Shown in pieces: positions 8,275 through 18,087 of a stretch of DNA of 64,000 nucleotides (the stretch's first letter is position 1; each line of letters opens with the position of its first letter). Below the pieces are notes generated by a model, which was given only the letters and a program-made list of their open reading frames with translations, was not told the origin of the DNA and made no database searches. The position numbers and the translations under genes were made by a program. Origin of the DNA: CAVYOD01 sp963770045 (GTDB lineage: Bacteria; Acidobacteriota; Aminicenantia; Aminicenantales; CAVYOD01); assembly GCA_963770045.1 (NCBI GenBank), contig CAVYOD010000010.1:1-64000 (forward strand). Reading direction: 5' to 3'.

Positions 8275-9456
8275 ATGCCTTTCAAGGAAGGTCCTTCGAC
8301 ACGATGTGTCCACACCGGGCGGTCCGTCGACCCGTTAACCCACACCATGAATGTCCCGATTATGGAGAACGCGGCTTTCGCTTATGAGAGTTTCGAATCA
8401 TGGCGGGAGGCCGCTCTGGGGAAAAAATTCGGCGACATCTACAGCCGGAATTCCAACCCGACCGTCCGGGCCTTCAATGAAAAGATCGCCGCTCTGGAAA
8501 ACGCCGAATCCGCCACGGACTTCTCCACGGGAATGGCCGCCATCAGCACGACTCTTTTTGCCTTGCTCAGCCCGGGACAACGCGCCGTCACCATCAAGGA
8601 CGCTTACGGCGCAACCTATCTCCATTTCAAAGATATCCTGCCGCGCTTCGGCATCCGGTGTGAGCTGTGTGACACGAATGATGAAGGGGCAATCCTTGCG
8701 GCCATCGGCCGGGGCTGCGATGTCCTTTATTTGGAAACCCCGACCAATCCCTTGTTGAGAGTCGTCGATCTCGAGAAGCTGTGTAGGGCAGCTCACAAGG
8801 TCGGCGCCACGACCATCACCGACAATACTTTCGCGACACCCATCAACCAGCACCCGATCGCCTTGGGATCGGACCTGGTGATTCACAGCGCCACGAAGTT
8901 CATCGGCGGCCACAACGATTTGCTCGCCGGCGTAGTTTGCGGGAAGGCGGAGCTGGTGAAAAAAATCTACCGCCACCGTGAACTCGTCGGCCCTTCCCTC
9001 GATCCCCACCGGGCGAGTCTGCTGCTCCGCAGTTTGAAGACCCTGGCTCTTCGCATCGAACGCCACAACAAAAACGCGCTGGCCATGGCCCGGTTTTTGG
9101 AAAAACACCCCAAAGTCTTGCAGGTCAACTACCCGGGCCTGGTGAGCCATCCGATGCATAAAGTCGCCAAGAAACAAATGCCCGGAGGTTATGGGGGAGT
9201 TCTGAGTTTCGAGATCGTCGGCGGGCTGAAGGCCGTGGCTCGGGTTTTGCCCAAACTGAAGTACGCCTACATGGCCGCTAATCTTGGCCAGGTCGATACG
9301 GTTGTGGGACCTCCTTCAGTCACGAGCCATGTCGAATGCACAGAGGAAGAACGCCGGGCGGCCGGAATCCCCGAAGGCCTGATCCGCTACTCCGTGGGCA
9401 TCGAGGATATAGAAGACCTGGTAGCCGATATGGACCAGGCGCTTTCTGTCCTCTAG
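8275..9456 (+). CDS. Cys/Met-metabolism PLP enzyme (cystathionine gamma-synthase/lyase or methionine gamma-lyase type)
   Basis: Fold-type I PLP enzyme of 393 residues. The start is ATG 8275, because GAGGAGG at 8263-8269 lies 5 bases upstream; the in-frame ATG at 8257 would place that site inside the gene. Visible signatures are YSRNSNPT, the DFSTGMAAIS phosphate-binding turn, LETPTNPLLRVVDL, the TDNTFATP region with the PLP aspartate, and SATKFIGGHND with the Schiff-base lysine. Family members cleave or form the C-gamma-S bond of cystathionine, homocysteine or methionine; which applies here cannot be read from the sequence. It is followed after 9 bases by the C45 gene and is probably co-transcribed with it. 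Confidence 0.85.
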   Translation: MPFKEGPSTRCVHTGRSVDPLTHTMNVPIMENAAFAYESFESWREAALGKKFGDIYSRNSNPTVRAFNEKIAALENAESATDFSTGMAAISTTLFALLSPGQRAVTIKDAYGATYLHFKDILPRFGIRCELCDTNDEGAILAAIGRGCDVLYLETPTNPLLRVVDLEKLCRAAHKVGATTITDNTFATPINQHPIALGSDLVIHSATKFIGGHNDLLAGVVCGKAELVKKIYRHRELVGPSLDPHRASLLLRSLKTLALRIERHNKNALAMARFLEKHPKVLQVNYPGLVSHPMHKVAKKQMPGGYGGVLSFEIVGGLKAVARVLPKLKYAYMAANLGQVDTVVGPPSVTSHVECTEEERRAAGIPEGLIRYSVGIEDIEDLVADMDQALSVL

Positions 9457-9465
9457 AGAAAAAAC

Positions 9466-10727
9466 GTGAACCGCAGAACGTTCTTGAAAAAAAGCAGCCT
9501 CGCCGGGGTCGGCCTCTCCCTCGGCCCGTGGATCTCGGCGCTAGACCTTCAAAAACCGTCCCCAGAAAAAATGGCCGGCCCTCTATTCGCCGGGAAAAAA
9601 GACATGAAGTTCCTCGTTCTGGCCGGATCTCCCCGGGAGAGGGGGAGAATCCACGGAGAGACATTGAGGAACGAGATCCGGGAAATGGTCGAGACGAGCA
9701 CAGCTGACCTTCGAGCAGCCGGGTTGAAGCCTGAGGATTATATCAACCTGATCACGGAGAAGACGGGCTTCATCGCGGCTGCGGAACGATGGACTCCTCA
9801 CCTGGTCGAGGAGATGAGAGGGATCGGGGAAGGAGCAGGTTTAGACTTTAAAACCACATTTACCTGGAACCTCCTCGATGAGTCGGATTGGTTCTTCAAC
9901 GAAAAGAGATGGGTCAATCCGTCTTCCGCCAACACCGGGCGATGCAGCGCCTTCGGCGTCGGGAGAGAGGGAGACGCGCCCGCATTGATCGCTCAGAATG
10001 CCGACATGGGGCCGTCTTTTGACGGCCATCAGACGCTTCTTCACATCAAGCACGCGGACTCCGACCTCGAAGAGCTTGTCCTCACCTGCCCGGGGTGCGT
10101 GGGAATCTATGGATTGAATAATCGGTCGATCGGGGTTTGCCTGAACGCCTTGACGATGCAGCTCAACAAATCCTCATCCGGGTTGGGGACGATTTTCATC
10201 GCCAGAGGAATTCTGGCTCAAAAGACGTGGGACGAGGCCATCAAATTTGTCCAAAGCGTTAAACATGCCAGTGGCGAGGCTTATACCATCGGCGGACCTG
10301 AGCGCGTTGCCTGCTTTGAAGGTTCAGCCAATAAGGTGAGCCAGTTTGTTCCCTATCCGGAAGAGAACAGGGTTTACCACACCAATCATCCTTTGGTCAA
10401 TGACGATCTCTGGTTGGACTTAAAAACCATCGAGAGGATGGCGCCGGAGCTGCGGGAACGTTTTAAGAAAGGAATTCTGAACAGCGAGACGAGACTTCAA
10501 TCCCTCAAAACCAGGCTGGACGATACATCAAAGCCGGTCACGGTCGAAAGGGCCAAATCGATCCTGAGCTCCCATGATTCGACCGAATTTCCGGTTTGTC
10601 GTCACGGCAAGCCGGGCGAGGGTGATATTACCACCTACGGCATGATCATGGTTCTGAAGTCTTCCCCGAACTCCAGGTGGCGCCGGGCCCGCCGTGCAAA
10701 ACAGAATTCAGAACTTACAAGTTTTAG
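9466..10727 (+). CDS. Tat-exported C45 (acyl-CoA:6-APA acyltransferase-like) Ntn hydrolase, frameshifted near its end
   Basis: GTG start. The first residues MNRRTFLKKSS are a twin-arginine signal followed by a hydrophobic segment, so the product is exported folded. The Ntn nucleophile is the Cys in GRCSAFGV (about residue 158), which starts the mature beta-chain in the C45 family; AQNADMG and YGLNN follow. Members transfer or hydrolyse acyl groups on amides such as N-acyl amino acids. A missing base in CCCC (10664-10667) diverts the frame. Restoring it gives the family-typical tail ELQVAPGPPCKTEFRTYKF ending at TAG 10725-10727, instead of the unrelated extension that runs to 10803. Confidence 0.82.
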
Positions 10728-10843
10728 ACGGGACTACTATAGCTGGATCTATCCAAGTCCTACTTTGCTTTTTGCCGACCTTCTCACGACTCTTCTTCTT
10801 TAGACTTTTCATGCGCTCACTCTCACGGCTCACTGCTCACTAT

Positions 10844-13800
10844 TTATCTGATTGGATATTTGGGACGGCCGGTCTTTTGGGGCGGGTTCTTTTTGAGCTG
10901 CTCGAGGACGAGCTCCACCGCCTTTTCCAGCTGGGGATCGCGTCCCCGGACGACCTCGGCCGGCGTGTTTTCGACCTCATAATCGGGCGGCACACCCTCA
11001 TCCTCGACAATCCACTTTCCCTCCTTGCTGAAGGCCGCGTAACTTGGAGCCGTCACATAGCCTCCGTCCAGGAGCGGTGGTTCCCCTCCGATCCCGACAA
11101 GCCCGCCCCAGGTCCGTGTTCCGACAAGAGGGCCGACCCCTCTCTCACGAAAATAGAAAGGCATCGCGTCGCCGCCCGATCCCGCATAGGCATTGATGAT
11201 CATGGCCTTAGGGCCAAAGACGGCTCCGAAAGGTGTGGCGAAATCCGGACCGTCCCTGGGCGCCCAATAATTGAGCAGCGGTTGGGCCAGCGTGTCAATT
11301 ATATAATTGGCCGCCTGGCCGCCGTCATTGAAACGCTCATCCACGACGAGTCCTTCCTTGTCCGTCTGGGCGAAAAAGTAACGGTTGAAATAGTTGAAAC
11401 CGAGCATGCCGGTATCCGGCATGTAGATGTATCCGACCCGTCCGCCCGTCATCTTCTCGACTTTGAGGCGATTGCCTTCCACCCAGGCCAGGAGGCGCAG
11501 CGGCCGCTCATTCTCGATCGGGACGACGATGACCTCGCGCGCGCCGGCCGCCGTTGGTTGAGAATTAACGGTCAAGCGCACTTGTTTTCCGGCCGTGTTC
11601 TCAAAAAGAGAATAGATGTTCGTTTTGGAGGAGGCATCCTTTCCGTTGACACTGATGACGTATTCGCCTTCTTTGATGTTGACTCCGGGCTCGGTGAGAG
11701 GCGCCCGCAGAGACGGGTTCCAGTTCAGACCGCTGTAGATTTTTTTGAACCTGTAGCGGCCGTTGGCGATCTCATAGTCGGCCCCCAAGAGCCCGCCGGG
11801 CACGGTCTTGATTTCCGGAAGGACGCCGCCCCGAACGTAGGAATGTCCGAGGCAGAGCTCGCCGAGCATGACACTCATCAGATAGTTGAGGTCGCCGCGA
11901 TAAGTCAGGTCAGGCAGGTATTCGGCATATCGCTTGTGGACGGCGTCCCAGTCGACGCCGTGCATGTTCGGGGCGTAGATGAAGTCTCGATTGATGCGCC
12001 AGGCTTCATGGAACATCTGCTCCCACTCGGCCCGGGGGTCCACCTGGATGGACATGGCCGAGAGATCGAGGCGGCCCTCGTCCGGCTTCGGCTTGCCCTG
12101 GGTTGACACAATCGCCCAGCCACTGCCTGACTTGTAGAGGAGCTTTTTCCCGTCTGCGGAGATGGTGAAGGTGAGCACACCCGGAAGAAAGACCTCCGCG
12201 TTCTTGGATTTGAAATCGAATCTCCAGAGTGCCGAGCCCTGAAAAGTGTACTCATCCTCCTCCCAGTCGGTCGAGCTTTCGAGGCAGAAGAGGGAACCGT
12301 CCTCGGCTGAAGCGAGCTCGGTATAGACTCTGGCCTTGAGCGGCAGGGCGAGGATGCGCTGGGAAATACCTTCCGGGTCGACCCGGAAGGCAGGCTTTTG
12401 AGCGGGTGCGCTCTCTTCCGCTTTGTTCTTTTCTTTTGGCGATGATTCTTCATCGCTCGCGGGGGCGAAGGGAGAGGGAAGGTCGTTCCGCAGGACGGCG
12501 AGATAAACACTGTATGAAAATGGCCTTTCCCGCGAAGACATGTCCAGAGTGCTCTTCAGAGGGCCGGTGTTTGTGCTGGCCATGAAGAAGAGGTATTTTC
12601 CCGCTTTGTCGAAGAGGGGAAAGTCCGCGTCGCTCATGCCGTCTGTCAGCGGGAAGCTCTTGCGCTGGTCAAGGGAGTAGAGCATGATCGTGCCGAACCT
12701 CGTCGCTTGATATTTCTTATAGGCGATCCAGTTGCCGTCGGGCGACCAGACCGGACCCGATGAAAAGAAGTCAACCTTGATCGGCTTCATCTCGTCCTTG
12801 ACCAGGTACCAGATGTTGAGGTGCTTATCGGAAAAGGCGATTTTTTTCGAATCCGGCGACCAAACCGGCTTGGAGTAGAAGGACGGATCGGACAAGGCGA
12901 TTTTCTTGGGTCCGTCTTGCCCCAGCTGATCGCTGATGTACAAGGCATATTCGTGGTCGGCGTCAGAGAAATAAGCAATGTATCTTCCGTCGGGCGACCA
13001 GGCGGGGTATCGGTCCATGGCGCCGGGCGATTGGGTCAGATTTCTGATATCGCCTTTTTCCGCGGGAACGGTCAAGACTTCTCCGTGAGCCTCAAAAACA
13101 GCCCGTTGCCCCGCGGGGGAGAGGTCGAAATGCGAAATCTCCGCGGCGACATTTTTGTAATAGGGGCGGACACCGAGTTCGTCGCTGGCCACTTTGATGA
13201 TGACCTGCCGGCTCTGGGCCGTCTGAGGATCGTAAGTGTAGAGATACCCATCGACGCCATAGACCAACCGGCCCGCTCCGCTCGAGAGGTATTTGATGTC
13301 GGAATCGCCGTGGTTCGCGAGCTGTTTCAAGTCTTTGGTCTGGGGATCATACGCAAAGAGATTCATCGTCCTGTCTCTATCCGACAGAAAATAGACCGTT
13401 CCGCCAATCCAGGTCGGATACATATCATTCGAGCCTTGGCGCGGTATTTCCACGTGCGAATAATCCTTGAGGTCGACGATCCAGACCGGAGGGGCCATGC
13501 CGCCCCGGTACCGTCTCCAGTTGGGCTGCCAATATTGATAGATGGGGTTATAAGCGATGTGTCGCCCGTCAGGAGAGAAATCCGCAAATTCGGCCATGGG
13601 TATCGGCAGCTCCTCCGGGAACCCGCCTTCCTTTTCGATCGTGAACAGGGTGTTGAATTTTTTGTTGTGGCTGGTCCGGCCGGATTTGAAGAGGATCTTT
13701 TTCCCGTCGGGTGTCCAGCCCTGGACGATATCGGCGGAGGGATGGTAGGTCAGTCTCTTCGGTTCTCCGCCCTCCGTCGGAATGAGATAGACATCCGTGT

Positions 13801-14056
13801 TCCCGTCATACTGGCCGGAGAAGGCGATCCATTTCCCGTCGGGAGAGAACTTGGGGTTGCTTTCCATCCCGGGATGCGATGTCAGCCGCCTGGCTTCGCC
13901 ACCGCCGATCGGGACGATCCAGAGATCAGCCGCGTAGACGAACACGATCGAATCGGAGCTGATATCGGGCTGATGGAGGAACCGGGTCCCTTTCGCGGCG
14001 AAAACGCTGGAAATGGCCATGACCACAATCAAGAGGATCAAACAGGCTTTTTTCAT
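10844..14056 (-). CDS. Tricorn protease homolog 1 (S41 peptidase with WD40-like and PDZ domains), secreted
   Basis: A 1070-residue intact protein with a Sec signal peptide (MKKACLILLIVVMAISSVFA). The N-terminal half is a seven- then six-blade-type propeller with repeated P-x-(F/W)-SPDGKxIAF motifs (about residues 40-600). The C-terminal half has the tricorn C1 domain with the catalytic His in LGHSYVRGG (about 738), a PDZ domain, and the nucleophile Ser in YAGSGGDAMP followed by DEGVPPDYEV. Tricorn peptidases degrade oligopeptides of 6-12 residues; exported bacterial homologs probably do so in the periplasm. A GGAGGAGGG site precedes the start. It is convergent with the C45 gene. A second homolog is at 45193. 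Confidence 0.92.
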   Translation of the reverse strand: MKKACLILLIVVMAISSVFAAKGTRFLHQPDISSDSIVFVYAADLWIVPIGGGEARRLTSHPGMESNPKFSPDGKWIAFSGQYDGNTDVYLIPTEGGEPKRLTYHPSADIVQGWTPDGKKILFKSGRTSHNKKFNTLFTIEKEGGFPEELPIPMAEFADFSPDGRHIAYNPIYQYWQPNWRRYRGGMAPPVWIVDLKDYSHVEIPRQGSNDMYPTWIGGTVYFLSDRDRTMNLFAYDPQTKDLKQLANHGDSDIKYLSSGAGRLVYGVDGYLYTYDPQTAQSRQVIIKVASDELGVRPYYKNVAAEISHFDLSPAGQRAVFEAHGEVLTVPAEKGDIRNLTQSPGAMDRYPAWSPDGRYIAYFSDADHEYALYISDQLGQDGPKKIALSDPSFYSKPVWSPDSKKIAFSDKHLNIWYLVKDEMKPIKVDFFSSGPVWSPDGNWIAYKKYQATRFGTIMLYSLDQRKSFPLTDGMSDADFPLFDKAGKYLFFMASTNTGPLKSTLDMSSRERPFSYSVYLAVLRNDLPSPFAPASDEESSPKEKNKAEESAPAQKPAFRVDPEGISQRILALPLKARVYTELASAEDGSLFCLESSTDWEEDEYTFQGSALWRFDFKSKNAEVFLPGVLTFTISADGKKLLYKSGSGWAIVSTQGKPKPDEGRLDLSAMSIQVDPRAEWEQMFHEAWRINRDFIYAPNMHGVDWDAVHKRYAEYLPDLTYRGDLNYLMSVMLGELCLGHSYVRGGVLPEIKTVPGGLLGADYEIANGRYRFKKIYSGLNWNPSLRAPLTEPGVNIKEGEYVISVNGKDASSKTNIYSLFENTAGKQVRLTVNSQPTAAGAREVIVVPIENERPLRLLAWVEGNRLKVEKMTGGRVGYIYMPDTGMLGFNYFNRYFFAQTDKEGLVVDERFNDGGQAANYIIDTLAQPLLNYWAPRDGPDFATPFGAVFGPKAMIINAYAGSGGDAMPFYFRERGVGPLVGTRTWGGLVGIGGEPPLLDGGYVTAPSYAAFSKEGKWIVEDEGVPPDYEVENTPAEVVRGRDPQLEKAVELVLEQLKKNPPQKTGRPKYPIR

Positions 14057-14275
14057 AAAAAATATCCCTCCTCCACGACATTTTTTAAATCACTATCTTA
14101 ATCTCAATTCTCGGGGCGAGCAAACCCTATGATGATGCGTCCGAAAATCTTGGGGAGATCAACATGATCGAGATTCTGTTCGGAAACGTCAGGCGGGTCG
14201 GGACAGGCTTGGGCCCAAAATTCGAGCTATTAAAAAAGAGAATCCCTCTCCCTGAACTCGTGAGGCTGGGGCTGA
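14057..14275. other. Spacer with a possible C-terminal coding remnant
   Basis: On the plus strand a frame stays open across most of this spacer and reads through MIEILFGNVRRVG (ATG at 14164) to a TGA at 14302-14304, inside the 3' end of the regulator gene on the other strand. The residues look protein-like (basic, amphipathic) but I recognise no family and there is no ribosome-binding site. It may be the tail of a deleted gene. Confidence 0.25.
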
Positions 14276-14941
14276 TCAAGTCGATTCGGAGGAACGGCTT
14301 ATGAGGCGAGGGACGATGAACCTGGCCCCCTCTTCGAGATCCCGGATAACGGCTTCTTTGACTCCCTCCTTATCTTTATTGGCGAAGGCGTCGAACATGT
14401 CCTGGTGGGGTTGTTGCACCTGATACAGATCTTCCTTATCGGTATGAATAATCAGATAGGGGCCGATCCGAGCCCAAAGCCCGTCTATGATCTGCAGGAG
14501 AAGGGGCGAATCGGCATACGAATAGATTCCGAAATGGAACTGACTGTTTTTCATGATGTATTTTTTGGGGTTTCCGATCGAGGCCTTCATTTCCTCCAGG
14601 ATGCGTCTGACTTTTGCCACGGCGCTGTCCGGACGCAGCAGGCATGACCGTTCCGCTGCCCACGGCTCGAGAATCAACCTGATCTTGTAGGCCTCTTCCA
14701 TTTCCTTCGCCGTCAGGACGTTGACCCGGATACTCCTGTTGTTTTCGATGACGATGATATTCTCTGATTCGAGCTGGAACAAGGCTTCCCGCACCGGGAT
14801 GACGCTGACCCCAAATTCTCTGGCCAGCGCCCTCAGAGTGACGGACTGTCCCGGGATTATGTCTCCGGCGATAATCCTCGCCCGGAGTTGATCGTAAACT
14901 CTTTCTCGCAGGGTTTTTATTTCGATTTTCTCAAGCTTCAT
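14276..14941 (-). CDS. GntR-family (FadR/FCD subfamily) transcriptional regulator
   Basis: A 221-residue protein with an N-terminal winged helix (LRERVYDQLRARIIAGDIIPG, then LRALAREFGVSVIPVREALFQLE) and a C-terminal FCD ligand-binding helix bundle (from about residue 80; EAYKIRLILEPWAAE, HFGIYSYADSPLL, HQDMFDAF with metal/ligand-binding Asp and His). FadR-type regulators usually repress adjacent catabolic genes and are released by a small carboxylic acid. The gene is divergent from the TonB receptor/BKACE unit, with a perfect palindrome in the shared region. It is the likely controller of that unit. Confidence 0.9.
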   Translation of the reverse strand: MKLEKIEIKTLRERVYDQLRARIIAGDIIPGQSVTLRALAREFGVSVIPVREALFQLESENIIVIENNRSIRVNVLTAKEMEEAYKIRLILEPWAAERSCLLRPDSAVAKVRRILEEMKASIGNPKKYIMKNSQFHFGIYSYADSPLLLQIIDGLWARIGPYLIIHTDKEDLYQVQQPHQDMFDAFANKDKEGVKEAVIRDLEEGARFIVPRLISRSSEST

Positions 14942-14990
14942 TTTGGCACTGCCTCAGACCCGGAATTAAGGGAGCCTTTATAAAATTGGC

Positions 14991-15019
14991 TTGACAAACC
15001 AGCCGAAATTTAATAGAAA
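14991..15019 (+). promoter_or_regulatory. Predicted promoter for the TonB receptor gene
   Basis: TTGACA (14991-14996), 17-nt spacer, TAGAAA (15014-15019). The -10 box is weak, as often in regulated promoters, and the palindromic operator starts 4 bases downstream of it. Confidence 0.45.
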
Positions 15020-15023
15020 ATCA

Positions 15024-15040
15024 TGTTATATCATATAACA
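15024..15040. promoter_or_regulatory. 17-bp perfect palindrome, likely GntR-family operator
   Basis: TGTTATAT-C-ATATAACA: two 8-bp arms around one central base. It lies between the divergent GntR gene and the TonB receptor gene, at the predicted transcription start. The size, symmetry and AT-rich core fit a site for a FadR-type dimer. That the adjacent regulator binds it is inference. Confidence 0.6.
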
Positions 15041-15109
15041 GGCGCTGTCAAATAGGGTCGGTGAACAAGAGTCCTGAATTCGCAATATAAAGGACAGGGA
15101 GGACAAAAT

Positions 15110-17969
15110 ATGAAGAAAAGTCTTTTGAGCATTTTGGGTTTCGCTTTGCTAAGCCTTCTTTGTTTGTCTGCCGCCTACGGCCAAAGACAAACCGGCAACC
15201 TTGATGGGAGAATCGTGGACACGAGCAACGTTCCCCTTCCCGGGGCCGCCATTACGATCTCATCCCCGGCGATGATGGGGACGCACTCATATATGAGCAC
15301 AGAAGCCGGGCTTTTCCGCTTTCCCGGCACTTCCGCCGGGCGTGTACGTCTTGACCTGTGAGCTCAGCGGGTTCAAGACCGTTAAGAGAGAAGGCCTCGT
15401 CGTCAGTGTCGGGAAAACGACGACGATCATCATCACCATGGAGCAGGCGACACTCGAAAAAGAAGTCACCGTGACCGCAGCGCCGCCTGTCGTCGATGTC
15501 AAATCGCCCACACTTTCGGTGACCTATAGCAAGGACCTGCTCCAGAACATCCCGACGAACAGGGACCTCTTCGATGTGATCGGCACCGCTCCTGGCGCTA
15601 TCAATATCGGATATCTTACGACAGTGCACGGCGGCACCTATGCTGAAAACATCTATTCCCTCGACGGTCTTAACACCACCGATCCTTTGGTCGGGATCCC
15701 GACCACGGCGCCCGACTTGAATATGATCGATGAGGTGGAGATGCAGGTCGGAGCCCACCCGGCCGACGTCGGAAGCGCGAGCGGCGCCTACATCAATGTC
15801 GTCACCAAGTCGGGAGGGAACACGTTTTCATGGAGACGGCACGGCCTTCTATTTCGGCCAGAGTTTTGTGGATAAGAACTTTTCCAAAGAGGAGCTGGAT
15901 GCTCTTCAGGTCTCGACCCCGAGCACGCAAAAGCTTCAAGAAGATTTCGCCTTGAGCTTCGGCGGCCCGCTCATCCGAGACAGACTCTGGTTCTTTACCG
16001 CCGGCCGGCGCTACCGGACAAACCAGACGCTGACAGGGTTCGACCACGATATCGAAGAAGGGCAGTGGTACGGCATGGGAAAGCTCACCGCGCAGTTGGC
16101 CAAGAACGTCAAGCTGATGGGCTACTACAATCTCAGAACGCGTAACATACCGGTCGGAATTGATTTCGACCCGAGGACCGCGACTCTCGAGAGCTCCTAC
16201 CGGTTCTCGATGAAATCCAAAAACGTTAATACCCAATTGAATTGGGTCCTCGGCCCCAACGCTTTCTTCGACATCCGCGGGATGTGGGCAGAACATTACT
16301 ACGATTACCGCTATCAGCCCGGCGCAACGCACTGGTCTCAAGATAATTTGACGGGCAAGATTACCGGCGCCTATTATTGGCAAGAATATTTGCGCAAACG
16401 GAGGTATTACTCAACCGCCTCCCTGACGGTCTTTCTCGACGATTTCCTGGGCGGGAGCCATGAAGTGAAAGTCGGGGGCGAATTCGACTACACCCAGATG
16501 CGGGATGGTGTCTGGACGCCGGATCCCGTCAATGAGTTCACCCTCGGCGGGTCCCCCTACAGCCTCGGGCCCTATACGGGCTTATTTATCGCAGTTGCCG
16601 CCAGTCCGACCGAAGGCGACGGCGAGTTCAAGATTGATACGCGGGGCCTCAATTTCTACATCCAGGACAATTGGACGATCAAGAACAGGCTCACGTTAAA
16701 CCTCGGTCTCAGGTACGACGGCTCGAGCGCGAGCCTGCCCGCTCAATATGCAGCGGCAGTCCCCACTTGGTTAGGGCTGGATCCGGTCTATTTTGCCCGG
16801 CACGACTATGCTAAGATCGAGCGATTTGCTGGTCTTTGATAATCTCTCCCCGCGGCTGGGCTTGACCTTCGACATCTTCGGCAATGGGAAAACGATCGCC
16901 AAAGCAAGCTTCAGCCGCTACCGAGAGTATCTCGCGCAGGCCATGGTCTACGCGGTCAACCCCAACAGCTATGCGCTCCGCTACTATGTCTGGATCGACC
17001 TCAACGCCAACATGCAGCGTGACCCCGCGGACTTCTACATCCTGGCCTACACCTTGGGCCGGAGTCCGCAAGACCCGAGGAGCCTTATCGATCCCAACGT
17101 CAAAGCACCCTTCTGGAATGAATATATCCTCGGGATCGACCACGAATTGCTCCCGAACTTCAGGTTGGGCTTGAGCTATATCTACAAGAACAACGTCAAC
17201 ATCTACGAGAACATCGAAATGAATTCCGACCTCAATTGGGCCGCCCGGTACACTGTCACCGACCCCGGCTATGACGCGGTCTTGGGGACGGCGGATGATA
17301 AACCTCTCACGGTCTACGACCGGACGAGGCCCCAGGAACCGCTTTTCCAGACAAATCCCAAGGGTGCCAGCCGGAAATATCAGGCCTTGGAATTAGTTTT
17401 CGAAAAGAGGATGAGCAACCGATGGCAACTGCTCGGTTCCGTTGTCTTCAGCAAGTATTACGGTAACATCGGGGCGAGTCAAGCTCAATATATGGAGAGC
17501 GCCTTCGATACACCCAACTATTATATCAACCGCCTACGGACGATTGGATTACGACCGTCCCCTGATCATAAAGTTTCAGGGCACCTATCAGCTTCCTTAT
17601 GGGATCAACTTGAGCGGTTATTTTGTCCATTCTTCGGGCGCTCCCTTCAACAGGATCCTGCAGGTCTGGACACCCAATAGTCAATCTTATGTCACCGTCA
17701 ATGCGGAACAGCAGGGATCAAGAAGGCAGCCTTCCTGGAACAACCTGGACCTCAGGCTGGAAAAAGAATTCGGGATCGGGACTCTCGGACGCCTGGGTTT
17801 GTTTTTTGATGTCTATAACGCGCTCAACAGCGCCAATCTGACCATCTCTTCAGATTTTGAAGGATTCATCCAGCCTGATGGCAGTTTCCTCAAATCTCCG
17901 ACTTGGCAAAAGGTGAGCTCGGTTTCGACTCCCAGGGTTCTCAAATTGGGGGTGAGATTTTCCTTTTGA
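15110..17969 (+). CDS. Oar-like TonB-dependent outer-membrane receptor with carboxypeptidase-regulatory N-domain (four frameshifts)
   Basis: ATG 15110 follows GGGAGGA. The product has a signal peptide (MKKSLLSILGFALLSLLCLSAAYG), a carboxypeptidase-regulatory-like beta sandwich (GNLDGRIVDTSNVPLPGAAITI), a plug (SPTLSVTYSKDLLQNIPTNR, SLDGLNTTDP, GAYINVVTKSGGNTF) and a barrel ending in VLKLGVRFSF with terminal Phe. It would import an unidentified large or oligomeric substrate. Single-base insertions at about 15323-15325 (CCC), 15825-15828 (TTTT), 16828-16832 and 17530-17531 (CC) split it; each repair rejoins family-like sequence, so these are probably sequencing errors. Total repaired length is about 950 residues. 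A strong terminator follows. Confidence 0.88.
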
Positions 17970-18013
17970 CCTTTGAGGACGAAAACTCAAACCGCGAGTT
18001 GAATGATTCTGAC

Positions 18014-18053
18014 GAAGGGAAGCTCCCGGCGAGGGGCTTCCCTTCCATTTTTA
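18014..18053 (+). terminator. Intrinsic terminator between the TonB receptor and BKACE genes
   Basis: GAAGGGAAGC (18014-18023) pairs perfectly with GCTTCCCTTC (18036-18045), and inner CCC/GGG can extend the stem; CATTTTTACC follows. No convincing promoter lies between it and the next gene at 18088, so partial read-through would lower expression of the downstream enzymes relative to the receptor. Confidence 0.65.
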
Positions 18054-18087
18054 CCGAAACGAGCCAAACTATAAAGGAGGACGACCT

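Noticed and set aside
8257..8275. ATG 8257 as the start of the Cys/Met PLP enzyme
   Set aside because: The strong GAGGAGG site lies inside that extension, 5 bases before ATG 8275, which also begins the family-like sequence.
10844..14101. Long plus-strand frames opposite the tricorn homolog (10694-12106, 12821-14101)
   Set aside because: Pro/Arg/Asp-rich mirror translations of a conserved 1070-residue gene; no ribosome sites or family motifs.
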